Of a DNA stretch of 64,000 nt, positions 43,258 to 53,351 are shown in pieces. The notes beneath the pieces were generated by a model. It was not told where the DNA came from and searched no databases. It saw only the letters and a program-made list of their open reading frames with translations. The stretch lies in assembly GCA_021371935.1 (NCBI GenBank), contig JAJFVF010000021.1:62001-126000 (forward strand), given 5' to 3'. The translations under genes and the position numbers were made by a program. Each line of letters opens with the position of its first letter. The stretch's first letter is position 1. Source of the stretch: a bacterium (lineage in GTDB: Bacteria; Armatimonadota; UBA5829).

Positions 43258-44145
43258 CTACCAGCCGCCGCAAAGCCCCCTGAAAAAGCGCCCGCTGGGT
43301 ATACCAGCCAAGCAAAACCGCATGGCAACCATCGTCCGACTAAGTGCCGTCAAGGGCGACCTGCGCATATTCCTTATCGCAGATACACCATAGAAACGCA
43401 CCAAACGGCCCCGCACGATATCACGGCCGCCATCCATTGGAAGAGTCTCAAATACCCTCGGCAAACATCGAGGATTACAAAAACATTTCTCACGCATCAT
43501 ACGGGACATCTTGGTACTGAGAGACCATGGCGTTGTAGTTGCGCCATTAACTCCCACCCTGACCGATATGACAATATCCTGGCACGCCGCAAAAGTTCCT
43601 GATAATGATATACGCTGAATAAGCTCCCTGTCTTCACCGGGTATGAGATATGGATCAAAACCACCCGCTGATAAAAATGCCTCCCGGTTGATTAACGAAG
43701 CGCCTAAAGGTATCCCAATATCCGCAACGGCAAGCGCATATAAATCTCCCTCAAGTGTCGGTGATATATTCTGGATAAGCTCTCCATCGTCATCAACGCA
43801 ATTGTAAGCAGCATACAGCCAGTGGACATTTGGATTCCTGGGTATTTCCAACAGAGCAGAATATGCCCCAGGCAGCATATAATCGTCGTCATCAAGAAAG
43901 TGAAGCCATTCACCTCTGGCCATAGAGGCACCTGCATTTCGCACAAAGCACCTCTCTACACTGTTGGTGTTGTAGACTTGCACGCGAGAATCTTTCTGCC
44001 AGTCGGCAGGCTGAAGCGGCTCGCCGGCATCGTTCAATACAATGACTTCGAACTCCGCATCTACCTGCTGCTGCAAAACGCTTTCTACCGCACGCACCAG
44101 CAATTGCTCCCTGTTAAAAGTCGCTATAATACACGTTATGGTCAT
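43258..44145 (-). CDS. GT2-family glycosyltransferase, duplicate B
   Basis: 295 residues. ITCIIATFNREQLLVRA, the FLDDDDYMLPGAY metal site and SVRVGVNGATTTPWS match duplicate A throughout. The copies differ at many sites, including FLDDDD against ISGDDD at the metal site, so the duplication is not recent. It starts 8 bases after the stop of the GT4 gene. Confidence 0.88.
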   Translation of the reverse strand: MTITCIIATFNREQLLVRAVESVLQQQVDAEFEVIVLNDAGEPLQPADWQKDSRVQVYNTNSVERCFVRNAGASMARGEWLHFLDDDDYMLPGAYSALLEIPRNPNVHWLYAAYNCVDDDGELIQNISPTLEGDLYALAVADIGIPLGASLINREAFLSAGGFDPYLIPGEDRELIQRISLSGTFAACQDIVISVRVGVNGATTTPWSLSTKMSRMMREKCFCNPRCLPRVFETLPMDGGRDIVRGRLVRFYGVSAIRNMRRSPLTALSRTMVAMRFCLAGIPSGRFFRGLCGGW

Positions 44146-44153
44146 TGAACTGT

Positions 44154-45443
44154 CTATACCTGCTTCATCTCAGTTCTATACTTCTTCGCACAAAACATTG
44201 CCGCACAGCTTATAAGCCTTGATATGACGGCAGTCGCCAATTTTGGCCAACCGGAGAATTTTGCGAAAACAGACACGTCAATGCTGGGCATACGACTGCG
44301 CCGTTTGCAAAGTGGGTAACCTCCGGATAAACCTTTGCGGATGAGATTCGTATATGAGCGTCCCATAGCTTCCACGGTATACTCTTCATTATACATGGCA
44401 ACCGAATTTTTGCTCATTGTCAGCCATAAGTCTGGATTGTTTTTCAATTCGCCTATAGCCTGTGCAAATGCGATTGCCGACTTTGGATCACAAAGGAATC
44501 CGTTTACCCCATCCTTGACGACAATGTCGGTGACCCCCGGCAGACGCGACACGATTGGCACACAACCAGCAGCTATAGACTCCAATAATACCATTCCTAG
44601 TCCCTCGCTCACTGATGGAAAAAGAAGCACATGCGAATCGCCCAATCTGTGCCGCGTTTCATCCGGTTCAAGAAGCCCGGTAAAAGTTACCAAATCGGAG
44701 ACCTCATACTGATCCACCAGACGCTTTAACTCATCTCCATCCTCACCCCAACCAATAATTGTAAGGTGACAGTCGATGCCGATCTGCCGGCACTCGTATA
44801 CTATGGCGGGCAGAGCAAAGATATTTTTGTGTTTTTGCACCATCCGCCCTATCCAGATCAACTCAATAGGACTTGATAGGTGTTTTTCACGCCTGGAAAC
44901 ATCACTCGGCCAATTGATTCCATTGGTTATGCAAATCACAGACTTGTTTGGCGCACGCAATCGCGCCTCTTGCTCGGCTGCAGGGCTTACACCTACAACA
45001 ACATTCCATGCCGCATTGTTGGCAGTCGCCAGGTCGGCATTTGCACCATCCGTTGCATGAAGAATGGGCACAACCAGGATTTTATCGGGTATACCGCCGA
45101 GCGCAGCGTGCGCCGAAGGCACATTATTAGTAAAAACAACATCATAATTGCTATTGCGCATGAATGCAATGAACCTGCATGCACGCTCAAACTGGCTCTT
45201 GCCCTTGCCTCCAAGGTCAATTATCCGCAGCCCGAACTCCTCACCACGATCAGACCATACGCCCGGCTCTTCGACTGTAATAACGTCGACTTGGCATCTG
45301 CATGATTTCAAATAACGACCAAGACCCAAAACAACCGCTTGTGTGCCACCAGGATTCAGAGCACATACAACCAGCGCTACTGAACAAGGCCAGCGTGTGC
45401 TATCCCCATTTAGCGGCATCTTGACTTGGTTATCATCTTCCAT
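44154..45443 (-). CDS. GT4-family glycosyltransferase
   Basis: 429 residues from the ATG at 45443, just after the stop of the upstream GT2. The frame runs on into that gene but the extra part is a shadow of it. N-terminal VALVVCALNPGGTQAVVLGLG, then ELIWIGRMVQKHKN and a C-terminal FPSVSEGLGMVLLESIAAGCVPIV with the E-x7-E motif. Its last 45 codons were copied in the tandem duplication at 43,083-43,225. Confidence 0.85.
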   Translation of the reverse strand: MEDDNQVKMPLNGDSTRWPCSVALVVCALNPGGTQAVVLGLGRYLKSCRCQVDVITVEEPGVWSDRGEEFGLRIIDLGGKGKSQFERACRFIAFMRNSNYDVVFTNNVPSAHAALGGIPDKILVVPILHATDGANADLATANNAAWNVVVGVSPAAEQEARLRAPNKSVICITNGINWPSDVSRREKHLSSPIELIWIGRMVQKHKNIFALPAIVYECRQIGIDCHLTIIGWGEDGDELKRLVDQYEVSDLVTFTGLLEPDETRHRLGDSHVLLFPSVSEGLGMVLLESIAAGCVPIVSRLPGVTDIVVKDGVNGFLCDPKSAIAFAQAIGELKNNPDLWLTMSKNSVAMYNEEYTVEAMGRSYTNLIRKGLSGGYPLCKRRSRMPSIDVSVFAKFSGWPKLATAVISRLISCAAMFCAKKYRTEMKQV

Positions 45444-45447
45444 ATTA

Positions 45448-46287
45448 TTATCGGACACTCTTCCGCATCTTATGACTGATCCACGATTTCGACGCCAGCA
45501 GTCCTGCGAGCACGCAGGCTTGGACAGGGCCATTGTGTTTGCGGAAATAGCTTGTTTTGCTCCTGCGCAACGTCTGCTCACACTTTTGCGATATCTGAGC
45601 GCTGCTCCTGCCGCCATAATGCATAATCTCCGCTGATGGCTCTACCCATACCTGCCAACCAGCCTTATGGAGCCGCAGACACCAGTCGGTCTCTTCGCAA
45701 TACATAAACAGAGATTCGTCCATAAGACCTATCTGCTCAACTACCTCCCGCTTAATCAGCAGACAGCATCCCCCTACCCAGTCTACACAAAAAGGCGCAA
45801 GACTACGTGCTTCATCGACATCTGAAGGCGGACGAGCCATACCAATAACGCGCCTGTCGTGATATCCTATCACCTCGCTCAACATGGTCGGAAACTTCGC
45901 CCACGTATACTGCAGCGAACCGTCCTCATTTCGCACTAACGGACCCACAGCACCTGCCATGGCATGATTTTCGGCAAAGTCAATCAGCCTGTTGAGCGCA
46001 TCGCCTAAGACCAGAGTGTCCGGGTTCAATAGTAAAAAATACTTGCCCGAACTCATTGCATATGCCTGGTTGTTCGCTCGTGCAAATCCGACATTTTCGG
46101 AGTTACTGATCACACGCACATCAGGATACTTCTGCCGAACCATATCGACGCTGCCGTCTGATGAAGTATTGTCGACAACTGTGACCTCAAAATCGATTGC
46201 ACTGGCCGACTTATATATCGACTCCAAACACCGGTCCAGCAAGTCACGAGTGTTCCAACTCACTATCGAGATCGATAGGTCCATCAT
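45448..46287 (-). CDS. GT2-family glycosyltransferase (WbbL/rhamnosyltransferase-like)
   Basis: About 279 residues from the paired ATGs at 46287 and 46284, the first inside the stop of the Wzy-like gene (ATGA). A GGGAAGGA site lies upstream. SIVSWNTRDLLDRCLESI, VVDNTSSDGSVDMV, GFARANNQA and LLLNPDT are typical of the rhamnosyltransferase-like branch, followed by YCEETDWCLRLHKAGW. It works on the cytosolic face on a lipid-linked oligosaccharide. Confidence 0.87.
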   Translation of the reverse strand: MMDLSISIVSWNTRDLLDRCLESIYKSASAIDFEVTVVDNTSSDGSVDMVRQKYPDVRVISNSENVGFARANNQAYAMSSGKYFLLLNPDTLVLGDALNRLIDFAENHAMAGAVGPLVRNEDGSLQYTWAKFPTMLSEVIGYHDRRVIGMARPPSDVDEARSLAPFCVDWVGGCCLLIKREVVEQIGLMDESLFMYCEETDWCLRLHKAGWQVWVEPSAEIMHYGGRSSAQISQKCEQTLRRSKTSYFRKHNGPVQACVLAGLLASKSWISHKMRKSVR

Positions 46288-47696
46288 ACGTCCTTCCCAC
46301 TGAGCCTGATGTGCGCGATCGCCAAGCCCCAAAAGAGCCATGAATAAACTGTGGTTGCAAAAGTTGTCAGCCCCTCATTGTGATAGGCAGGGATTATATA
46401 GTCGCCAAAAAACGCCGTAATCGATATCCCAACGAACTGGCCGAGCACTGCCAATAAAAATGTCTTTGAAAAGCCGGGCGGCATCGCCCTATACCGTACC
46501 AGCATCCAGCGAAAACCCATCACAAGTATGGATAAAAATAAAATCAGCCCGGGAATGCCCGTCTCGGAAAGACATTGGGAATATGTGCCATGTGCAGATG
46601 TGTAGGCAGTGGTCCCCCACTTGTGGCCATAATAAAATGAGTTATAAGACCGATAGTTGCCAAGTCCGACACCCAGGGGGAAATGCGTCGCGTATTTCCA
46701 CGCACCAAGCATCAGAGAAAACCTGTCATAATCGCCGCCAGTCTTCGATTCCTCAACAACATTCCTATTGATAAACGGCCATGCAGCAATTACAACAACC
46801 ACAAAAACAATGCACGCAGCCCAAAACAGACGCTTGTTTTTTATTGCCAGAACGGCTGCCAGCCCGCATAACAGTGCAAGCCAACCCGACACCCAGGAAA
46901 CTACCTTGAAGCAGATTACATACAGGCACAACGCAACAACAACGCCGCAGAGAATACGCTGCCACCGCTTTTTATCAATATCAAGAGCCATTGCAGTAAA
47001 ATAACACGCAGGCAGCAAAGTCAGAAATGACCACCAGAGTGCAGAAACCGGCACTGGGTAGCCGACGAGAGCATTCAGCAGGTTGTAGATGCCGGGTATG
47101 AGCATAGCGATTGTTGTGATTTTGAGCCACTTCCTGTTGGATATCGTTGTGGCAACCATCACTAGAGCACCCGCACTTAAAATTCGCAGACCCAGATCGA
47201 CGATATTGACCATAGGATTTTGAAATATGCGATTGATATGAGGATCCCAGAATATGTATGAATTCACCACATTGACAATGCAATATGCTATATACAGGGC
47301 AAGCGGCACATAAAAACCTGATTTGACTCTGTCTTTGGGGATGCTGCCAAAGAGGTAACGGGCAAACCAGATGACGAGCAGAAAACCCAACATTACTTCA
47401 CTGATAAACACACCCTTGCCGGCGCCGGAACCACCAACCGCGATGTCAGGCGTCCGTCCCCAAGGCACAAATGCAACCAGTACATACACTACCAGAGCTG
47501 CCTCGAACTGCCACGCTACAACAACAACCAAAACTGCACCAAATACCGCAGCCGCCACATAGTATAAGTTGGCAGCAGTCGCGAATAATCCGAGTGCTAT
47601 CCCTCCGACTATTACCAGAACGATATTACGAACTAAGAACGATATACGCTCGGGAGTCCATGTTTCGCGGTCCGTTTTGTTGCTATGATCGGGCAT
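46284..47696 (-). CDS. O-antigen ligase/polymerase-like membrane protein (Wzy/WaaL family)
   Basis: 470 residues from the ATG at 47696 (AAGGA seven bases upstream). A longer frame overlaps the kinase gene and is rejected. About 11-12 membrane helices. The Wzy_C signature is GVGLGNYRSYNSF, then SAHGTYSQCLSETGIPGL in the large periplasmic loop. It either polymerises repeat units or ligates finished glycan to an acceptor. Because a Wzm/Wzt exporter is present and no Wzx flippase is seen, ligation is an open possibility. Confidence 0.8.
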   Translation of the reverse strand: MPDHSNKTDRETWTPERISFLVRNIVLVIVGGIALGLFATAANLYYVAAAVFGAVLVVVVAWQFEAALVVYVLVAFVPWGRTPDIAVGGSGAGKGVFISEVMLGFLLVIWFARYLFGSIPKDRVKSGFYVPLALYIAYCIVNVVNSYIFWDPHINRIFQNPMVNIVDLGLRILSAGALVMVATTISNRKWLKITTIAMLIPGIYNLLNALVGYPVPVSALWWSFLTLLPACYFTAMALDIDKKRWQRILCGVVVALCLYVICFKVVSWVSGWLALLCGLAAVLAIKNKRLFWAACIVFVVVVIAAWPFINRNVVEESKTGGDYDRFSLMLGAWKYATHFPLGVGLGNYRSYNSFYYGHKWGTTAYTSAHGTYSQCLSETGIPGLILFLSILVMGFRWMLVRYRAMPPGFSKTFLLAVLGQFVGISITAFFGDYIIPAYHNEGLTTFATTVYSWLFWGLAIAHIRLSGKDV

Positions 47697-47706
47697 TAAA
47701 CAATCC

Positions 47707-48786
47707 TTAGTCCAGCATCGTCGCCAAAGATATGGTTTTGGTATATGCCTTTCGACCATGTCGCATGGGTTGAACGCCTCGACCATCGCGATTTGTAGCC
47801 CATGTAACAAGACCGCGGAAATCAAGACGACAAGGCAATACACGGAACCCGGCACTCTTTATAGCAGACTCCACATTTCTAGTGTTTTCCGAACCGCAAA
47901 GGAATGTGATACTTCCGCCTCCACCGGCACCATTGATCTTGCAGCCCATAGCTCCTGTCTTGCGAGCAACATCTTCAAGCTCTTCGGTCTTATCATTAGA
48001 TATATCCGAATGCAGTTGCTTCTGTGCAGCGTTGTTTACGTTCATGATTTCGGCAAGCTCTACAAAATCTCCACGCATCAAGGCGCTTTTTGCATACAAC
48101 GGCGTCTCCCGCAAAATATCCATTGCGCGAACCGTACGCACGGCTCCTGATTCATAATCCGCTATGACCTTTTTATGCACATCACCGGACAGATGAGCTT
48201 CACCTGTATAAACAAGCAGAAGTCTGCTCTCCAGCTCAAGACAGATATCCTCAGACAGCCGCACCGGTGAAGAGCTGACAGACGGATACGGATCGATCGT
48301 ATGAAGACATACACCACCGGTCGCGGAGGCCACTTGATCCTGAACACCACTTTGAATGCCGAGCTCCTCAGTCTCAAGTTTATGAGCAAACGCAGCAACC
48401 TCATGTGGAGTCAAATGCATGTCCGCCAGCACTGCAAGAGCACCTATCAACGCAACCGAAACCGCTGCCGAACTGCCGGTGCCGCAGCCAGGAGGAACAT
48501 CTGAATATACTCTGATATCCACCCCATCAACTTCAGTAACATTAAGAGCGGCTTTTAATAGATCATGTTTGCCGTCATAGAGCACAGCCGAAAGATCCGG
48601 GATATCAATTGCTTCACCGTAGTCTTGAGCAACAATACTTGCACCCGGTTTTTCACGCGGCATAATTATTACCTTGGCATATAAATCAACTGCAAAATTA
48701 AGCACCCTACCATTGCCAGCAAACCATGTATCCGTCCAACCGCCAAAATCCAGTATACGGGCTGGCGCTATCGACTTTACAATCAT
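47707..48786 (-). CDS. GHMP-family sugar kinase (HddA/fucokinase-like)
   Basis: 359 residues from the ATG at 48786 with GGAAG seven bases upstream. Motif 1 is APARILDFGGWTDTW, the ATP loop is VPPGCGTGSSAAVSVAL (about 99-115), and motif 3 is GAGGGGSITFL (about 290). Relatives phosphorylate D-glycero-D-manno-heptose 7-phosphate, L-fucose or similar sugars at C1 to prepare nucleotide-sugar donors. The exact sugar is not resolvable here. A promoter-like pair lies upstream, so it may start a sub-operon. Confidence 0.82.
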   Translation of the reverse strand: MIVKSIAPARILDFGGWTDTWFAGNGRVLNFAVDLYAKVIIMPREKPGASIVAQDYGEAIDIPDLSAVLYDGKHDLLKAALNVTEVDGVDIRVYSDVPPGCGTGSSAAVSVALIGALAVLADMHLTPHEVAAFAHKLETEELGIQSGVQDQVASATGGVCLHTIDPYPSVSSSPVRLSEDICLELESRLLLVYTGEAHLSGDVHKKVIADYESGAVRTVRAMDILRETPLYAKSALMRGDFVELAEIMNVNNAAQKQLHSDISNDKTEELEDVARKTGAMGCKINGAGGGGSITFLCGSENTRNVESAIKSAGFRVLPCRLDFRGLVTWATNRDGRGVQPMRHGRKAYTKTISLATMLD

Positions 48787-48850
48787 GCTCACACTTCCAT
48801 TAAGGTTATTGTTTTAAAGCGTCATTCTTCATACTCTACATTATACTATT

Positions 48851-48878
48851 ATTATTCCAAACAACCGACCAGTGTCAA
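48851..48878 (-). promoter_or_regulatory. Internal promoter before the sugar kinase gene
   Basis: On the minus strand a perfect TTGACA (overlapping the TGA stop of the upstream GT4) is followed after 16 bases by AATAAT. The 88-base gap is the largest between clearly functional genes in the glycosyltransferase run. Confidence 0.45.
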
Positions 48879-50080
48879 CTAGATATGTGAGCCTGACACG
48901 TCGACTCCACGATATCAACAAACGATTGTCCCAAAGCCAACCACGAATACCGTTCTTCTACGAGTTTTCTTGCATCGGCTGCCATTTCAGCCGCCATCGA
49001 TTCATCATTCAAAAGACGCAGGATGCAATCAGCAAAATTTTGTGGCGTATCCGCAAGCAGCAGGTGCCTGCCATCCACACCATCTATCCCCTCGGCTCCA
49101 ATGCTGGTCGATACTACCGGCACGCCTGCCGCCATTGCCTCAAGTATCTTCAGCCGACTGCCGCCGCCCTGACGCAGTGGGACAACGCAGAGCGCACTGG
49201 ATGCCAAAACATCTCGAATGTCGTTGACATATCCTGTAAACTCAATGCCTGGACAGTCTGATATCCCTCTAAGGTCGATACCTGTTGTGCGCCCGGTAAT
49301 TCGCAGCTTTATGTCCCTCATGCTCTGGATGAGCAATGGATATATATCGGACGTAAAGTATCTTACTGCATCAAGATTCGCCCTAAATGTCACTGCGCCA
49401 TTGTATATAAGTGTCGATTGCTCAGAATGCCGGTTTGCTGGGTCATAGTGGTCAGTGTCCACCCCGTTTGGAACGACCTCAAGGTTTCTCAGATCGGGTG
49501 CAGCCTCCAGCATCAGCTCGCAGTCTCCATCCGAGACCATCACGACACTATCGAACGAACGGCATACACCGCTTTCCCAACGTGCAAACTTCTTCCATCC
49601 GGCATCGTAACGTAGCCTTTTCAACGCTCCGTCGATGTTTGCTGCGTTGCGGCGAAGAACGGCATATTCACAGTTGTGCTCATCCAATATGCAGGGTATA
49701 TCAAGCGGACGAGAGACATATTCAACCACACCCAAAGTAGATGCGATCACTACATCCGGCTTGATCTCATTTAGCACTCTTCCGACAGATGATCTCACGG
49801 CGGGATCATAAATATCAACCATCGAACGAGGTCGACTCGATAGATAACCAAGCATCGATTTGAAACTGCCCGGCTTGAACCATCGGGATGGATGCAATGA
49901 AACAACATTACATATATCGCTCAAATACTTCACATTGACCGGGTCCGAATCATCCTGAAGCAAAGACACGAGATATACCTCATGCTTATTTGACAATGCC
50001 TTAATGAGCTGATATGTGCGAATCCTGGAACCATTGTCAGCCGGGTACGGAAACCACGCAGCAACAAAGAGCACTTTCAT
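48875..50080 (-). CDS. GT4-family glycosyltransferase
   Basis: 401 residues from the ATG at 50080, inside the stop of the upstream gene (ATGA). KVLFVAAWFPYPADNGSRIRTYQLI is close to the exosortase-associated GT4 at 34,002-35,216. DEHNCEYAVLRRNA and VPLRQGGGSRLKILEAMAAGVPVV follow. The C-terminal half is nearly collinear with that gene (VVSTSIGAEGI-GRHL), so the two are paralogues within the locus. Confidence 0.87.
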   Translation of the reverse strand: MKVLFVAAWFPYPADNGSRIRTYQLIKALSNKHEVYLVSLLQDDSDPVNVKYLSDICNVVSLHPSRWFKPGSFKSMLGYLSSRPRSMVDIYDPAVRSSVGRVLNEIKPDVVIASTLGVVEYVSRPLDIPCILDEHNCEYAVLRRNAANIDGALKRLRYDAGWKKFARWESGVCRSFDSVVMVSDGDCELMLEAAPDLRNLEVVPNGVDTDHYDPANRHSEQSTLIYNGAVTFRANLDAVRYFTSDIYPLLIQSMRDIKLRITGRTTGIDLRGISDCPGIEFTGYVNDIRDVLASSALCVVPLRQGGGSRLKILEAMAAGVPVVSTSIGAEGIDGVDGRHLLLADTPQNFADCILRLLNDESMAAEMAADARKLVEERYSWLALGQSFVDIVESTCQAHISS

Positions 50081-51210
50081 CCCGAACACCTCTGCTTTGC
50101 AGTCATTTCAGAATATAACTCCCAAGTCCTGCGCAGCATTTCATCTTCCGTAAACCGCGCAAGCGCCTCACCACGGCCAGCATTGCCCATCTCAAAGCGC
50201 ATATCGGGTCGATCCAGCAACAATTTGACGGCTTTGGTCAGAGCATCATCGTCCTTGGGTTCGACCAGGATGCCGGTCTTGCCGTCAATCACAGCCTCAT
50301 CGACTCCGCCGACTCGTGTGGCTATCACAGGCAGCCCAGCCATCATCGCCTCGACAATCGTAAACGGGAAACTCTCAAACGCAGACGGCAGCACAAAAAT
50401 GTCCAGCATCCGCAGTATATCGCATGTATCGCTGCGCCACCCGCAAAAACGAACCCTGTCGGCAATGCCCAGTTCATGCGCAAGCCTCTGCAATTCGTCC
50501 AGCAGACTGCCGGTGCCGACAATGCATAAAGCCGCATTTCGATGTTCTATACTCACACTTTGAAAAGCATGGAGCAGAGAGGATATGTTCTTCTGCCTCT
50601 CCAGGCGAGCGACTGTGCCGATTATCACATCATCTTTACCGATATGCAGCTCATCACGCAATTCACGGACTTTGCTGTCGGGTGTGACCCAGTCAGTGAC
50701 GCCGTTATATATAGTACGCACCTTTTCGGCATCCACGCCACGCTCAATCAAAAAACGACGTGCGGACTCGCAGACTGTGATCACCATATGTGCACACCCA
50801 AGCGCCGTACGCCCAGATATCTTCTCACGCACTGTTTTGGATATAGTCGGCAGGTGAGTCGTTAACACGACAGGCGCCCTTGTAAACAGTCGAGCCGCTA
50901 TTATATCTATAGTCGAAGAGCAGGGATTGGCAAGGTTAAAGTGAAACAAGTCACAATCCAGGCCCTTATAGAATTTGATCGAGTGAGCAAGCGACACAGG
51001 GTGGATGCTGTAGCCGTTAGTAGACAATGGCTCGACATGCGCGCCATTTGTTCTTCGCGCAAACTCCTCGGCTGCCGTGCCCGGCGGCATATAGACCCGT
51101 ATGCCCTCACCCGACGGACAGCCCACCAGTTTGGATAGATATCGCTCGCCTCCCCCAAACTCGCCCGTGTTCGCTATATATGCAATGGATAACGGCCTGT
51201 TTGCTGTCAT
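50077..51210 (-). CDS. GT4-family glycosyltransferase
   Basis: 377 residues. IAYIANTGEFGGGERYLSKL (acceptor loop), TTHLPTISKTVREKI, IGTVARLERQKNISSLL and LPSAFESFPFTIVEAMMAGLPVI mark a GT-B retaining enzyme of the capsular/EPS type. It starts three bases after the preceding stop and overlaps the next gene by four. Confidence 0.88.
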   Translation of the reverse strand: MTANRPLSIAYIANTGEFGGGERYLSKLVGCPSGEGIRVYMPPGTAAEEFARRTNGAHVEPLSTNGYSIHPVSLAHSIKFYKGLDCDLFHFNLANPCSSTIDIIAARLFTRAPVVLTTHLPTISKTVREKISGRTALGCAHMVITVCESARRFLIERGVDAEKVRTIYNGVTDWVTPDSKVRELRDELHIGKDDVIIGTVARLERQKNISSLLHAFQSVSIEHRNAALCIVGTGSLLDELQRLAHELGIADRVRFCGWRSDTCDILRMLDIFVLPSAFESFPFTIVEAMMAGLPVIATRVGGVDEAVIDGKTGILVEPKDDDALTKAVKLLLDRPDMRFEMGNAGRGEALARFTEDEMLRRTWELYSEMTAKQRCSG

Positions 51211-51213
51211 CTC

Positions 51214-52119
51214 CTACCGCCGTATTGCCAAATGGAAGTGAGTCTTGGCCCTGCTCCAGTGTTCATGACTTACCAGCCCCAGCAATGCATGCCTAGTCAT
51301 CTTGAGCATACCGGACCCGAACATCAACAATTTGTAAGCCAGAGCATAGAAAATGCCCCTGTGAATTCTATAATACAGGCTGCGCCCCTTGCGCATCATG
51401 ATCGCCTTACCGAGCGAAGTGCTGCTCATGCCCCCTATATGAATCAAACTCACGGAAGGCAGATAATGAGCCTGCCATTGGGTGCGGGCAAGCCTGGCGC
51501 AAAAGTCCAAATCCTCATCATAGAGCCTGAACGTCTCATCAAAGAGACCGGTCTCGTCAATTACCTGCCGCCGAACAAGCCAGCATGTCGCCCATAAAAA
51601 CTGCACAGGCATCGAGACATCGTGATTGCAGTCCTGCATACGCACATGCTCGATCAGACGGTCAGGCTTAAAGAGTTTATCCAGAAAAGTGGAACGGACC
51701 TGCCAGGCCAGTTCATACTTTATCGTCGGGAACAACTCGCATGAAAGCTGGATGTCACCATCCGGCCAGAGCACCTTGGGACCGACTACACCTACTTCAG
51801 GATGCTCCTCCAAATATCTCACCATAGGACCGAGCAGGTCACATGTAAGTACCGTATCCGGGTTCAGGAGCATTATATAATCCGCATCAGACTTAAGCGC
51901 CGCCAGATTATTGGCTCTTCCGAAACCCAGGTTCTTGGTCGACCTTATAAGATTTACATTTGGATAATCTGATTCGACCATATCCGCGCTGCCATCCGTG
52001 GAGGCGTTGTCAACTATCCAAATGTCGTAATCGCCCGTCTGGGACGCTATAAGCGAGTTTAGACAGTCTTTTAACAAATCTTTTGTATTGTAGCTGACAA
52101 TGATAATCGATACGCTCAT
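51214..52119 (-). CDS. GT2-family glycosyltransferase (rhamnosyltransferase-like)
   Basis: 301 residues. SIIIVSYNTKDLLKDCLNSL, IVDNASTDGSADMV, GFGRANNLAALK and MLLNPDTVLTCDL are followed by RLYDEDLDFCARLARTQW. It is a paralogue of the GT2 at 45,448-46,287 with the same plan. Start overlaps the upstream GT4 stop (ATGA). Confidence 0.88.
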   Translation of the reverse strand: MSVSIIIVSYNTKDLLKDCLNSLIASQTGDYDIWIVDNASTDGSADMVESDYPNVNLIRSTKNLGFGRANNLAALKSDADYIMLLNPDTVLTCDLLGPMVRYLEEHPEVGVVGPKVLWPDGDIQLSCELFPTIKYELAWQVRSTFLDKLFKPDRLIEHVRMQDCNHDVSMPVQFLWATCWLVRRQVIDETGLFDETFRLYDEDLDFCARLARTQWQAHYLPSVSLIHIGGMSSTSLGKAIMMRKGRSLYYRIHRGIFYALAYKLLMFGSGMLKMTRHALLGLVSHEHWSRAKTHFHLAIRR

Positions 52120-53351
52120 TTCACACCCAAAGACCGATATGCCTCCTGCAGGCGGTCTGTTACTTTATCCCATGTGTGATACTCGATGGTCTTCTTTTTG
52201 CCGTTGGCACCCAATCTTGCGCGCAGATTAGCGTCACCAAGCAGCTTAAGCAGAGCTTGCGTAAGGTCGCTGCTGTTTTTTGGATCAACAAGAATGCCGT
52301 CCTGGTTATGCGATATGACAGTCTCCACCGCACCACCACGACAGCCTATGACAGGCTTTGAACGCATCCAAGCCTCAAGATAGACTATCCCAAATGACTC
52401 TGACCACGAAGGCATTGCAAACACATCGCAGGCGTCAAATATGTCTGCCTTTTCCGAATCGTCAAATGAACTGCACCTGATGACCCTTTGAGCCAAACTC
52501 TTATCTTCAGTCAAAATCCTGTTCAATTGTTCACTGGCCGATGAGCGCACTCCCGCTATAACAAGAAACGCCTCTGGATACTCAGACCATACTGCCCGCA
52601 TAGCTTCGACAAGCACCAGCAGACCTTTATGAGCCACTTCCGCTCCAACAAACAACACTATCGGAGCATCCGCAGGTATGCCATGTTTTGAACGGAAACG
52701 CAGGCCGTCTGCATTGTCGAAATCCGTCGGGTTTACACCACATCCTGCGACGCTGATCTTGTCTGGATCGATGGCAAAATCGGATATAAGCACATCGCGC
52801 TCAAACGTAGTGCTGGGGCAAACATGGTCTGCTGACCTCAAAATTCGCGCTATGTTCGCACGCTCAGTATTAAATGGATTGTCTGTATGCAACCCAGGAA
52901 TAACAACATAAGGCACACCGAGTTTGTCCGCAATCCTGCGCCCGTATACCACCATCATAGAGGGAGTGAGACCGGCACATACTATATCGAAATCGCCGCG
53001 AGCCGCTTCGCCTATGCCACGAAGTATGGGACCGTCATACCAGGTACGCAGCCAGTCGCTGCCGGGCAATCTGTATTTCCAAGAATAATGAACCAGACGC
53101 CAGTAGCTTTTTGAAGAATGCCTGCGACAGACAGGCAGCCGCTTTACTTGCACACCATTGATAACTTCCTTGGCAGCAAGATTGTTCACCGGCAGGCTCT
53201 TGACCCAAAATGCCCTGTAATCGAGCGCGTTGGCTGTAATGACGCTCACTTCATGACCCCGGCTTGCCAGAGTCTCTGAGAGCCTCTGGAAATGCAGAGC
53301 CGAACCGCTGTAGGAAGGCGCATAGATGGGCGTCAGGTGCAATACTTTCAC
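52116..53351 (-). CDS. GT4-family glycosyltransferase
   Basis: 411 residues from the GTG at 53351, in a GTGA overlap with the upstream GT2 stop. The open frame extends 51 codons further but there it is a shadow of that GT2. VLHLTPIYAPSYSGSALHFQRLSETL, VIPGLHTDNPF, LFVGAEVAHKGLLVLVEAM and MPSWSESFGIVYLEAWMRSKPVI with its E-x7-E motif are the key blocks. Confidence 0.85.
   Translation of the reverse strand: MKVLHLTPIYAPSYSGSALHFQRLSETLASRGHEVSVITANALDYRAFWVKSLPVNNLAAKEVINGVQVKRLPVCRRHSSKSYWRLVHYSWKYRLPGSDWLRTWYDGPILRGIGEAARGDFDIVCAGLTPSMMVVYGRRIADKLGVPYVVIPGLHTDNPFNTERANIARILRSADHVCPSTTFERDVLISDFAIDPDKISVAGCGVNPTDFDNADGLRFRSKHGIPADAPIVLFVGAEVAHKGLLVLVEAMRAVWSEYPEAFLVIAGVRSSASEQLNRILTEDKSLAQRVIRCSSFDDSEKADIFDACDVFAMPSWSESFGIVYLEAWMRSKPVIGCRGGAVETVISHNQDGILVDPKNSSDLTQALLKLLGDANLRARLGANGKKKTIEYHTWDKVTDRLQEAYRSLGVK

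Noticed and set aside
45444-45617. N-terminal extension of the GT4 gene to 45,617
   Set aside because: The extra residues are a shadow of the upstream GT2 coding sequence, and the ATG at 45,443 directly after its stop is the natural start.
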